The notes under the pieces are model-generated. The model had not been told where the DNA came from, did no database searches, and saw nothing but the letters and a program-made list of their open reading frames with translations. From assembly GCA_003427395.1 (NCBI GenBank), contig BFEA01000484.1, positions 295,856 through 322,896 on the forward strand: a DNA stretch of 27,041 nt, given 5' to 3'. The stretch is from Chara braunii (taxonomy: Eukaryota > Streptophyta > Charophyceae > Charales > Characeae). Shown piece after piece: positions 18,431-27,041 of the stretch; the stretch's first letter is position 1; every line of letters starts with the position of its first letter. Made by a program: the position numbers and the translations under genes.

Positions 18431-20855
18431 TCCCTCAATAAGATACTCGGCGACGTGATGCTCAACAGCCAACGATGGGGAAAACGGCCCCTCCTACCCC
18501 TCGACGCTCAGACTCCGGCCACACAACTGCCAACACTAATAGTCGAAAGGTGCAGCGGTTGCCTCCGACGCCTGTCTGCAGCTGTATAGAGGGTACAACC
18601 TCCCTCACGTCCGGGCACCCGTCCGCCTGGGTCCGTCGGCTATGATCGTTGCACGGACATAGCACCCTCATGCTCACTGGGGCCTGAACCCTGTTCCTTT
18701 ACATCCTCGACTCAGAGTTCGGACTCGCATTCACATTCTCCTCAACGACCTCTACTTCAGTAGCGATCTCGCGTTGCCAGGCAGGGCACTCGTGCGGATC
18801 GAGGCGCCATGCAACCCGACCATACAAACCGCACCAGCAAGCAGCCATCCGCGACGTCCCGCCTTATACCTCCTTACTCCGTCGTGGCCCTCTAGGTAGG
18901 CTCCAGCCCGTCGTCTGCTTTCCCCGTTTCCGCCGAAGGGAGGGGTGACGCCAAGCGAATCTTCAAGCTGGGTCTAACCAGGCGCGGTGCGACTTCGGGC
19001 CGAGTTATGTGTGGCTCCTTCTGGCTGAGTAGCCTTCGCTCCCCTCTTCCTCATAGCCCTTTCTTCCTCACGCAACCCGTTCTTCACCAATCTCCTAACC
19101 CGCTAGCCTATCACTAGATCCTATCTCACCATGCGACCCGCCCGGGGCCAAACCCCGGGATCGCCCATTGGCTTGCTGAAATCCGCCGGTGGTCAAAATC
19201 GTTGTACGCTTCTCCTCCCATCGCCTCGTCTCACACCCACGCACGACCTTTTCCACTAACTTCACTAACTGCTAACTCTCCGCCCAATCCAACTGTATGC
19301 TCGGCTCCGCCCACCTTAAAAACCCCTACCTAAAACCTCGAACTACTGGATCCCGCTAGGAGCCGAGCAAATCTCCTCGTTTTTTGGTTGTGCCACGCCC
19401 GACTTCTCTTAACTCCTCCTTCGGATGTATCCGGATGTGATTCCTGGTCAGGTTCACTTGCGGCCCTGTCTTCTCCTCCGTAACTTCGCCCTGCCCTCTT
19501 CACGTCCGCTTCCGCCACTCCGTCGGCCTCGCTCTCTCCTCCTACGCCCCGCTCTATGCTAGCGCCTGCCAGCTACCCGCCATCTCCTACCTTCCGCATC
19601 GCCCTGCCTTTCCACCTCTGACGCACCTCAACGCGAATCCCATCCGGGTTCCCTCCCCGTTGTCGTCAACCCCGAGCACCTCACAACATAGTCACCGGTA
19701 CCCCGAGCGCCAAGCGATCGGTCTGACAACACTCAAGTGCCGAAGCCAAATGCCCGGGTATCGGCCTCCCCTGCTTTATCCGTTCCGCCTCCGCGCAGAG
19801 ACCGTGCCGCCCCCCCCCCCTCCTCTTTTCGCTGCTGCGCCACGGCCTTACTGCCCGCTACCAATGCAGTACCTGCGCCGGGCTGGCCCCGCCCACAGCC
19901 GCACTGCACCAGCCAGCTAGCTCCTCCGCCCACTCCTGCCCTCGCCTGAACCTGGCGGGACCTGCGACTAGGTCCCTCCCCCTTGTTCGTGCTATCCTCA
20001 CGCCGGGGGGGGCCGCGCGAATCTCCTCTGTATTGTTACAAAAGCCCCGAAGGACTCCGGCCGGGGTAATGCCCCGTGGCGACGCCAAAGGCCGCTTGGC
20101 CTCCTTACTCCCAGTCTGCCAGCGGGGGTTGCGGCTGTGGGCCAGCGTCGGGCCTTCAGGCAAAAACGGGGCCATAAAAACCTGGATTAAAAAAAAAAAA
20201 AAAATCCAACCCAAGCATCCCGAGATACTGTTGGGAGGGGGAGGAACTGGCTTAGTGCCAAGGGGCGCGGCCCGCGACCGGACTCCCCCGAAAAAACAAA
20301 AGAGGGATAGTCCCGCAGGACCCTCAACCCCTTAGCCTCTCGCTGCTCCAGTGCTCCCGCGCTGCTTCCTACCCGCCTCGATCCCCAAACCTCCGTAGCA
20401 GTAGTCCAACACCGTAACCTATAGGGCTAAGCCCAAGCCTGAGACAACCGGGCGAGGATTCCGATATAAAGTGGTACCGCGCGACGCCTCGCCCTGGGTG
20501 GGACAGCCCAAGCCTCCTTTTCCGCCTACAACCAGCGTGCCATCGCTAGGCACCCACGTAGGCCTACCTAGACCGCGTCGGGGCTGCCCCCGCGCGCCAC
20601 CCCGTGCGCCAGTCCTTCCATCGGCTGCGCGTACCAACCAAAAAACAAACTTTTATCCCTTACCCAGTTCCGTAACACGGTCCGGGTCGGTCGACTAGAC
20701 CGTCCGCCCGCTCAATCAGAAAAATCACACGCGCGCCTTAAAACTACTCGCCCACATACCTCCCAACTATGCCAAGGCGGTTCCCGGACGTGGCCGTACC
20801 TCGCACGACTTATTTCGATCAGACCCATTTTTCCTGTCATCTGCAAAAACCAGGG
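18431..20855. other. GC- and pyrimidine-rich part of unit 1, no gene
   Basis: Strongly C-rich on the plus strand, especially 18840-19930, with a poly-C run near 19811. Other items are a 7-bp hairpin CCCGGGG/CCCCGGG at 19141-19159 and an A16 run at 20189-20204 flanked by TGGATT/AATCCA. Short open frames up to 118 codons on either strand have no domains. The run of A might be the tail of an old retroposed fragment, but I see no other sign of one. Confidence 0.45.
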
Positions 20856-20879
20856 CGGATACCCTTGTAAGGGTATTCG
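20856..20879. repeat. Boundary hairpin of unit 1
   Basis: CGGATACCCTT (20856-20866) pairs with AAGGGTATTCG (20869-20879), 11 pairs with one G-T. It stands just before the CGACA end of unit 1. A near-identical hairpin closes unit 2 at 26629-26658, with a compensatory stem change. Confidence 0.75.
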
Positions 20880-20959
20880 TGCCGACAGTGCCCAAAGAAA
20901 GGTAGACCTATGACAAGATCTCTCCTATTCAGGATGGATTGTCAGAATCGTCACCTGTC

Positions 20960-21925
20960 AAAATATAATCTATCTCCTTTAAACTAAGAAAATTTCGAAA
21001 GCGCTTCCTGCAGGACAAGTGCCTTTTCAGAATTTATACTAGCCCGAATACGAAAACTGAAATAATTTTCAACTCTTGAAAAGTCAAATTTTATTTAACT
21101 CCCTAATTGGTAAAAATTTGGGTAGCATCTCCTTTAGAGAAGTAGACTTTCCAAATTTATACTGACTCAGATAAAAACTCAAACATAATACTTGAGTTCT
21201 ATCAAGATAAATTTTAATTGACTCATGAAATTTATCAAAATGTCGGCAGCGCTTTCCGTAGGAGAAGTAGCTTTCCAAAATCTATATAAGGCTAAGGCTA
21301 ACCTACGTAGCACCATGTTTGCATTCGGAGGCGAACGCGAACATGTTCGCCCGAATGTGAATAAGCGCCCAAAACCCTCCGAAAGCGAACATAAAAAATA
21401 AAAATAAAAACAAAACAAAACAAAAAGTTCTCAAAAAAATCTGAAACAAATGAATGTCATGTAAAATAAGAATACAAACAGTTTTTGCCTTGGAGTCTAT
21501 TCAAATTCATAGCCAATCATGAGTTAAAAATAAAAAACCAATTTTTTTTTTTTATTTTTTTTTTTTTACAAAAAAAAATATGTTCGTCCGAACATGTTCG
21601 CGTGAACGAGCGAATACGTTCGCCCGAACATGAAGGGGCACGAACACGTTCGGCATGCTACGCAGAGGCTAACTAAGTTCAGAATCTAAAAGTAATTTTG
21701 ACTTTCCAAAGTCAAATTTGTCTAACTCCCAGAATTAGCAAAAATTTGGACAACACTCCCTTTAGAAAAAGAGACTTCCCAGATTCTTAATAAATCATAT
21801 ACAAAATTTAAACAAGTTGAACTTTAACAAGTCAAAATTTGACTAACTCCTTGGATTTGCGAAAATTTTGGCAACTCTTCCCTTAAAGAAAGTAGCTTAC
21901 CAAGATTTATACAAAACCAAGTATA
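20960..21925. repeat. Tandem ~120-bp degenerate repeat, five units (unit 2), interrupted by the MITE
   Basis: Cores like AAATTT.GG.AGCGCTTCC occur near 20992, 21110, 21233, 21737 and 21862. With the MITE removed, the spacing is about 115-135 bp throughout. Unit 1 has three such units. Confidence 0.65.
21303..21665. mobile_element. 363-bp MITE, hAT-like by target duplication size
   Basis: The element has terminal inverted repeats CTACGTAGCA (21303-21312) and TGCTACGCAG (21656-21665), 9 of 10 pairing. It is flanked by the 8-bp direct repeat AGGCTAAC at 21295-21302 and 21666-21673. Inside are subterminal palindromes GCGAACATGTTCGC (21337-21350) and CGAACATGTTCG (21589-21600) and further CGAAC/GTTCG motifs. 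An A-rich left arm and a T-rich right arm could pair in the middle. There is no transposase. An 8-bp duplication is typical of hAT elements; the terminal bases are not the usual CAG start, so the superfamily is tentative. Confidence 0.82.
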
Positions 21926-22202
21926 ACAAAAGATCCCTGAAAATGCGAGAAATTGACCTAAGTGAAAAAAAGTTAGCTCAGAAACTGCAGAAATTGAACT
22001 AACTCCTGTAGCTCTAGCACATGGCGAGCCTTTAAAGCAACTACCTATAAAACTGAAATTCAGACTAAGTAGTAATCTCACTCAGCCACATGAAAGGCCA
22101 AACCACAATCGTAAGTACTCTCACCAGCCAGAGTCAACCTTGTCAAACAATAGTTCATAGTCTTTCAATGATTTATCCCTTATACCCTTACATAAGGCGT
22201 AA

Positions 22203-22879
22203 AGCTAGACTATCCAATCTTACGGAAACCTGTCTAGCTCAACCATTAGATATACACAAACACAAGGCACTACAACTTTTCTTTACCTTGGGCATATGAC
22301 TAGGTTGTCCAACCTAGTCGTCCTGAACTGTTTAAGTATCCAAGTTATATATATTTATCTGCACTTAGTCTTTTAAGGTAACATACGACTGAACCGATCA
22401 TCTTAGATCAAGGTCTGGCCTGCCCCTTCTTACCACAAGTTTATTTTTAATTCATACTTTCTTCAGTTGGTGATAAGCTATAGTCATACCATCCAATCCT
22501 ATGGAAACATATCTGACTAGCCTATTCATAAAATAGGATAATATAAGATATAGTCTCATGTAGACAAATTTACCTATCTGGTTCCAACATGTGCGTGACT
22601 CCAGACCAGAACTCCCAATCTTATGGGAAACTGTCCAGTCCTTCGCCTGATCTTCCCTCAGAATAAACAAGAAGAAATTAATAAGCACCAGCAAACCCAA
22701 ATAAAACAAGGCGACCAAGCCATCCAATCTAATGAAAGTCTGTTTGGTCCACGAAAAAACAATTACAATCAACCATCGCAAGTCAGAGCAACCTGACCAT
22801 CCAATCTTATGGAAACTTGTCTGGTCCTCCAGGTAATCAAAAATAAACATAGCATTAGACCCTCCAAACTTATGGAGAC
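22203..22879. repeat. Hairpin array, unit 2 (six core sites)
   Basis: Counterpart of the array at 16170-17019. AGCTAGAC/GTCTAGCT at 22203-22210/22232-22239; TAGTCA/TGACTA at 22481-22519; GACCAAGC/GTTTGGTC at 22713-22720/22742-22749; ACCTGAC/GTCTGGT at 22791-22797/22819-22825 with one mismatch; weaker outer stems near 22612 and 22860. The last two keep or extend the inner stem: TCCCA/TGGGA and CTCCA/TGGAG. Cores stay close to CATCCAATCTTATGGAAAC. Confidence 0.8.
22298..22319. repeat. Perfect 9-bp hairpin in unit 2
   Basis: GACTAGGTT (22298-22306) pairs with AACCTAGTC (22311-22319) around GTCC. It occupies the position of the ACTAAGC/GCTTAGT hairpin of unit 1 (16266-16298) but has a shorter form. 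About 90 bp later GATC-ATCTTA-GATC (22396-22409) replaces TTC-ATCTTA-GAA of unit 1. Confidence 0.75.
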
Positions 22880-23130
22880 TCTCCCAGCCTTTGGTTGACC
22901 CGGTCAAACGCAAACAAGCCCACCTTTCTCCCACCTTTCCCTCAAATGCAACCCCTTTTCACAATCTGTTTTCAATCAAAAAATAAAACTGAAACCGAAC
23001 TTGCACAAACATTCTTTTACTTAAGTCAGGTTTGTGTCCTGAAAAGTCAAACTTAAAGTCAAAGTAAGGACGCAGGAAGTATACTCAATCAAACTATAGC
23101 AAAAAATATAGATACGGGTGTTAACTGGGT

Positions 23131-23211
23131 TTATAGAGGGAGATTATGCTTTACCTCTCAGTTCCCTGCCTCCATAACTCCTACTGAGTTCCGGCAGAGC
23201 TCCCGCAATCG
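23131..23211 (+). promoter_or_regulatory. TATA-like box and conserved 50-nt block, unit 2
   Basis: TTATAGAG at 23131 stands 31 bp before the conserved block 23162-23211, which is 48/50 identical to 17292-17341. The TATA box is weaker than that of unit 1. Confidence 0.5.
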
Positions 23212-23429
23212 ATGGGCTGACTCCCCACAAAGTCTTGCTGCGATCCTACGGGTTGCAATCTCGCCTTCCGCCTTCCTCTCGTAACCAGGATTAGACTTAG
23301 ATTCAGAAGGGCAGAAGTAGGGGTTTCAGACTCTCGAAATACAAGAGGGGGACAAACTCAACTCCCAGGAGAGGGCCTTGGTTCCTTCGTGCGCCTGAGG
23401 GCCCCACAATGATGGCTAATAAACGCAGT

Positions 23430-24240
23430 CATTGATCAAACTCAGGTCAAATTGTTGACCGTTGACCTGCTAATAACTCCCATATCGTAGCAATATCCCC
23501 TCCCTGAACCGCCTGATCACCTCCTTTAAGTACTGCAGTCCAATTCTTGACCAAAACGCAGCTACGCATCCCCGGACTGCTTCGTTCGAGTAGACTCGAA
23601 GGCTCCCCTCCTCGTTCTCTTAATCAAAGTACTAACAAGGTCAGCTGGAGCCTAGTGACTCGGAGTGTGGCGCACACAACCACCGTACACGACAGCCACA
23701 CAAAAACAAATAGAACGCAGTAGCAAGTCCACTATACACTTTCAACCACACAGACACAACAATCATAGCTTTGTCTTTCAGTAACCGTACACTCACACCT
23801 ACACAAGGGAAAGAAGACACAGTCCACAACCACCGTACCAACCGCAACATCCGCCTCACCGACCAAAACCAACAAGCGCACGAACTAAAACAACAATTGC
23901 CTAATTGGTTGCAGTCTCGCTTGCACCCGCAAAACATAGCCAACTACGACAACAGCGAGTAATACAGCGTGCACAACAACCGCGTGCAACTTCCATGCGC
24001 CGCTATCATGCCCAAGCAAATTACAACAGCAACCCTCCAATATTGCGCGCCCATGAACCATGCGCAACAATATTTACCTATTGTAAAGCCCAACAATATG
24101 TAGTAGAGGGCACCGTTCTATAGAAGAACGTAGCTTCAACAGACTCGTAGCTCTAGTAGGAACGACAATTGATGCATGATTCCTTTGTACTGCACACGAA
24201 TTCCTTCTCCCGAGGCTAGTCCCAACGACAAGTAAGTGAT
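23430..24240. other. CA-rich low-complexity part of unit 2, no gene
   Basis: Matches the CAG/CA-rich stretch of unit 1 in short blocks (TTTGTC.TT..GTAAC and ACTCACAC near 23770). Contains scattered CAACAA runs. Open frames below 105 codons have no domain. Confidence 0.45.
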
Positions 24241-24284
24241 CCCTCTCCCTCATTTCCCGTTGTCGTCACCCCGTCGCCTTCCTT

Positions 24285-24348
24285 ATTGTCCTTATCTCCT
24301 ACTGTCCTTATCTCCTATTGTCCTTATCTCCTACTGTCCTTATCTCCC
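24285..24348. repeat. Four 16-bp tandem repeats, alternating types
   Basis: ATTGTCCTTATCTCCT, ACTGTCCTTATCTCCT, ATTGTCCTTATCTCCT and ACTGTCCTTATCTCCC lie head to tail. The alternating second base shows that a 32-bp pair was duplicated as a whole. Confidence 0.95.
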
Positions 24349-24583
24349 GCGTATCAATGTACTTGGTTGTCAACCCGACCAGGTTCAAAACTCAACTTGT
24401 TGAACGAAGTCTTCGAGGCAGGATTCTCACAGCCGCCAGGTACGTATGGGTCTCCCTCTCACCCCTTATAATTGACTCGATCTCCAAAGCATCTGGCCGC
24501 CCTCTGGGCCAAGTTCACGCTACCTTTACAACACCTTGTTGACGACCCATGCTTAGAAACGTTGGGGTGAAGATGGTCACGAA

Positions 24584-24642
24584 ATGGTTGTGATGTTCCC
24601 GTCAATGGGAACCAAACGCATGGTAAAGAGGATCACAACCAT
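24584..24642. repeat. Nested palindrome
   Basis: Outer arms ATGGTTGTGAT (24584-24594) and ATCACAACCAT (24632-24642) pair perfectly over 11 bp. Directly inside the left arm a second perfect hairpin GTTCCC/GGGAAC (24595-24600/24607-24612) stacks on it. The remaining 19 bp form a one-sided loop. Confidence 0.85.
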
Positions 24643-24849
24643 AGTATAGGCAAAACTCTACCGTAGACAGTGCTCACCAAGTGCGTATGATACGAACAAA
24701 TCTACCGCCCGAGCATGGTCAAATGCCCCGCCTCTTTTCCTACAGTTCCTATTGCTTTCGATCAGGTACGTATTCTGCCCCCACTGCTAGTCTCACGCCA
24801 CCTTCATCGATCATATGAGCAACACACCGTAAAACAAGTAAGCCTCTGT

Positions 24850-25670
24850 TTTCTCTCTCTCTGCGAACTTCAGCCACCAGGATGAGCAACATCGAGCGAA
24901 TCTTCCGCTAGAACACAGAAAAAATACATTGTCATTTCAGATTTCCCTTTTTGTTGCCGTTTTCTTCCATACACTTCGCAACCTCTAACCCCTATAGCAC
25001 CAAGACTAACCACCCTTTCTCTTTTCTCACATCATCATCAACTTCGCCCCGGTCCAAAACCCCATATTCGAATCTTTGCTTGCTCGTTTCTGCCAAGGAA
25101 TGAGTGAAATATTTGTTTTTCACCTCACCATCTTCGCTTTCTCTCGGCACCTCAGCGTGGTGCTTTTCTAATCCTACTTTTTTTCTACTAACCTTCTCTT
25201 AAAACTGACTTCATGTTCGAGTTCGCCCGACCTAAAACCCCTACCTACTATCTCTCCCTCCTTGTTTTCATCAATTAACGACCAAGATTGGCCATTTTCC
25301 ATGTTTTCTTCCTCTCTCTCGTTGATACCTCCGCGCATCTCTTTCCTTCCTTACCTCTCTTTCTACTTACTCTCCATCCCTTTAGACTTAACCAACGGGT
25401 TCGCCCTAGCCCAGAACCCCAGATTAGCCTCTTTTCGCGCCTGATTCTGTTACGAGTGCGCTATCTATCTTCTCCCTCGTCATATCCGAGTCTATCTCCT
25501 TTTCCTTCGCCATGTCCGCCTGCATGTATCTCGTGTGACTTCGTGACTAGGTTCAACCTCCCTTTTTCTTGCATTCCATGCCTTTGGCTCGTCACCTCTC
25601 CGCCTGCCCTTGCTCCCTGCGCCCAACCTCTGCGTTACCCCAGACTCCTCGACGGTGTCAAAAGACACAA
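24850..25670. other. Pyrimidine-rich tract of unit 2, no gene
   Basis: The plus strand is strongly C and T rich over about 800 bp, with many CTCTC, TTCCTT and CCCT runs. The same bias is present in the matching part of unit 1 (about 18840-19930). The plus frame open over 25288-25677 reflects this composition (Ser/Leu/Pro-rich) and is not called as a gene. Confidence 0.5.
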
Positions 25671-25679
25671 ATCATAGGA

Positions 25680-26401
25680 CGGGGGTCGTTGAAGTCGAGT
25701 CGCTGATGAGTGTGTAGCAGCACCCCTGCCGGATTTGCCAACCCCAAACCGGATGGCGCTGCAGCGTGGGACCTCTGCTCCGCCGTCAGGGCAACTCCGA
25801 TGCTGCAGCACGCAGGAGGGCGCAGGGCCTGCTGCATGAGCCCAGGTGAGGCGGGTCCCAGTACAAATCTTGGCGGTAGCTACAGATACTCGAGTGGGGA
25901 CTTGAAGGACCGCAGTGGAGAAAGGTCCCGTGTGACTGGCCCTCGCAGCCTAACCCCATGGTGCCCCTCTTATGCAGGCGAGTTTACTATCTTGCGGGAC
26001 CCAGCGGACATGCGCACTCTCAAACCTCTTATAGTCGATCGTGGTCAGCGGGTGGTGCACTCGCAGCAACCTCTGCTGCCCTTAGGCTGCAGACCCACAG
26101 TCCTGCTCGATACAACCCCCTATCGGCGCTCTCCAAATGGAACGCAAGGAAAGCCACGGTCACGACCCCCACCACTTTCATGCACATTGACCTCTTTGGT
26201 TTGTGCTTCAACATAGGTGGGATGGAAAATTTTCGCCAGCATCCTGAACACACAGGAACCCAAGCGAGCCCGCCAAAAGAGGCACGTGGTCAAGGTCCTC
26301 GACTGCCGTACCGGCCACCTGCACCCGGTGACGTAGCCACTAGGCTAGGCCCGTCGGTCCCGACGTTGACCTCGGAACCGATCACCGCGTCAAAGTCGTT
26401 A
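25680..26401. other. Unassigned stretch, possible frames not supported
   Basis: Two overlapping open frames of 168 codons (25710-26216 and 25958-26464, plus strand) occur. Neither shows a domain, and both are rich in Pro, Arg, Ser, Thr and Gly as expected from GC-rich DNA. No clear match to unit 1 is visible in the middle of this stretch, so part of it may be an insertion ending at the A-rich tract that follows. Confidence 0.35.
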
Positions 26402-26461
26402 GTAAAAATAAGATTAGGAAGAAAAATAATAAAAATAATAGAAATAAAAATAAGAATAACG
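26402..26461 (+). repeat. A-rich microsatellite-like tract
   Basis: About 60 bp of A with scattered T and G (AATA, AAATAA units). It could be the decayed tail of a retroposed element lying to its left, or a simple repeat. No target duplication was found around it. Confidence 0.6.
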
Positions 26462-26628
26462 TGAGGGGACGCGGTGGACTGCGACGACGCGCCTACCTAG
26501 GCCGTGCATAGTTGCACTTCACTGTCGATACCCCACGTGAGCCGCTCACCCGCGCAAGGACCTAAACTTTCTCCATCTCGCGGGCCATCAAGAGGACAAG
26601 GCCACACTAGTGCAACTTGCAGAAAACA

Positions 26629-26658
26629 TGCCAAATACCCTTGTAAGGGTATTTGGTA
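26629..26658. repeat. Boundary hairpin of unit 2
   Basis: TGCCAAATACCCTT (26629-26642) pairs with AAGGGTATTTGGTA (26645-26658), 14 pairs with one G-T. It ends five bases before the CGACA end of unit 2. Its central ATACCCTTGTAAGGGTATT is identical to that of the unit 1 hairpin. Confidence 0.8.
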
Positions 26659-26744
26659 CGACACCACAACCTGCGTTCTTCTCCGAACAGTCGGTAGATG
26701 CGAATGACCATTTTGCTCTGTCAGTCGACATCCCCTTGTGTATT

Positions 26745-26822
26745 TTGTGTGGCTGCTGAGTTTTGAACTCGCAACCTTAGGCCACAAAGTGCATTTCGAA
26801 CCTAACCACTACATAATTGGCC
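26745..26822 (-). pseudogene. tRNA-like sequence (tRNA pseudogene or SINE head)
   Basis: On the minus strand from 26822, GTGGCC at the 5' end can pair with GCCAC at the 3' end (about 26748-26753). A D-arm-like stretch ATGTAGTGGTTAGG resembles the A box of Asp/Glu-type tRNAs. A T-arm-like GAGTTCAAAACTC (about 26763-26775) stands for the B box. The anticodon arm does not fold well, so a working tRNA is unlikely. Confidence 0.45.
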
Positions 26823-27041
26823 ACCCTATGACGAACTATCTTCTGCAACCGTGCGACTTTCTGCGCAAGCCTGCTTCGGGGGTTGATCGAGAGAGGTCCG
26901 TTGAATTGCATGAATGCCCTCACTTTTTCAGAATTGAGGTTGGTATGGTCCCACGACGGTTGGCAGTTGATCGCACCTTAGCAAGCACGAAGGATAACGG
27001 TTGCCATAACTTATTTCTTGTTATGTGGAAAATGAGAATTT
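26823..27041. other. End of window, nothing recognised
   Basis: No open frame, repeat or RNA signal that I can support. Confidence 0.4.

Larger units (their letters stand above)
15477..20887. repeat. 5.4-kb repeat family, unit 1
   Basis: This 5411-bp unit is collinear with 20889-26663. Matching landmarks, in order: TGCC.AAAG start; GGTAGACC and TCTCC.CTATTCAGG; the ~120-bp tandem array; the hairpin array; the TATA-like box and 50-nt conserved block; GGGCCCC; the ACCCCTACCTA block (19325 and 25240); the CCTCTTTTCGC block (19822 and 25429); the GACTAGGT block (19966 and 25545); the closing hairpin; CGACA end. TG..CA ends and a promoter-like box inside suggest a giant LTR or a non-autonomous LTR-like element, which is inference. 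It has no coding capacity that I can support. Confidence 0.7.
20889..26663. repeat. 5.4-kb repeat family, unit 2 (5775 bp with MITE)
   Basis: Collinear with 15477-20887 and separated from it by one base. It starts TGCCCAAAG and ends GGTACGACA. Removing the MITE and one target duplication (371 bp) leaves 5404 bp, almost the length of unit 1. By eye the two units are roughly 70-75% alike in the AT-rich half and less in the GC-rich half, so the pair is old. Unit 2 is less GC-rich than unit 1. No coding region is supported. Confidence 0.7.

Noticed and set aside
20189-20204. A16 run as a retroelement tail
   Set aside because: No element body or target duplication could be identified next to it.
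25700-25735. CTGATGA as a hammerhead ribozyme core
   Set aside because: No stem II followed by GAAA and no matching cleavage triplet and stem III could be found around it.
25710-26464. Two overlapping 168-codon open frames
   Set aside because: No recognisable domain, composition explained by GC-rich DNA, and the second runs into the A-rich tract.

Overview
The window looks like repeat-rich, non-coding nuclear DNA from a green plant or streptophyte alga. No intact host gene is visible. This rests on three things: a plant-type L1 LINE with an APE endonuclease and a long ORF1 carrying a zinc knuckle, a Ty3/Gypsy chromovirus whose integrase ends in a chromodomain, and a tRNA-derived SINE. I cannot name the species; a charophyte-like or other large plant genome is only a guess. 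Single Ns occur only inside the Gypsy pol region, as expected if the assembly merged reads from many copies.

Layout. 1-484 holds an unassigned stretch and a minus-strand SINE head in two 88-bp units. About 485-8607 is a full-length but dead plus-strand LINE: probable 5' leader, ORF1 1201-3724, ORF2 3728-8093 (endonuclease, RT, zinc-finger tail), 3' UTR and an A19 tail. Its ORF2 is split at 4525-4749 by a 206-bp insertion with a 19-bp target duplication. The insert carries a recognisable large-subunit rRNA core segment. 8719-12965 is a minus-strand Ty3/Gypsy pol (protease, RT, RNase H, integrase, chromodomain) with many stops, no gag and no LTR that I can see.

From about 12970 to 26663 there are no convincing genes, but there is much structure. 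A ~350-bp repeat occurs at 12975-13335 and 15131-15476. Then come two diverged, collinear direct repeats of ~5.4 kb, 15477-20887 and 20889-26663, one base apart. Each begins TGCC.AAAG, ends CGACA, and closes with the same hairpin. Each contains, in order, a ~120-bp tandem array, an array of hairpins with a near-constant loop and changing but complementary stems, a TATA-like box, a 50-nt block that is 48/50 identical between copies, and a long pyrimidine-rich tract. This order suggests very large LTRs or a non-autonomous LTR-like element; that is inference. The second copy has also received a 363-bp MITE with an 8-bp target duplication.

The region is therefore a nest of dead elements. The best candidate for something undescribed is the covarying hairpin array and the 5.4-kb repeat family that carries it.
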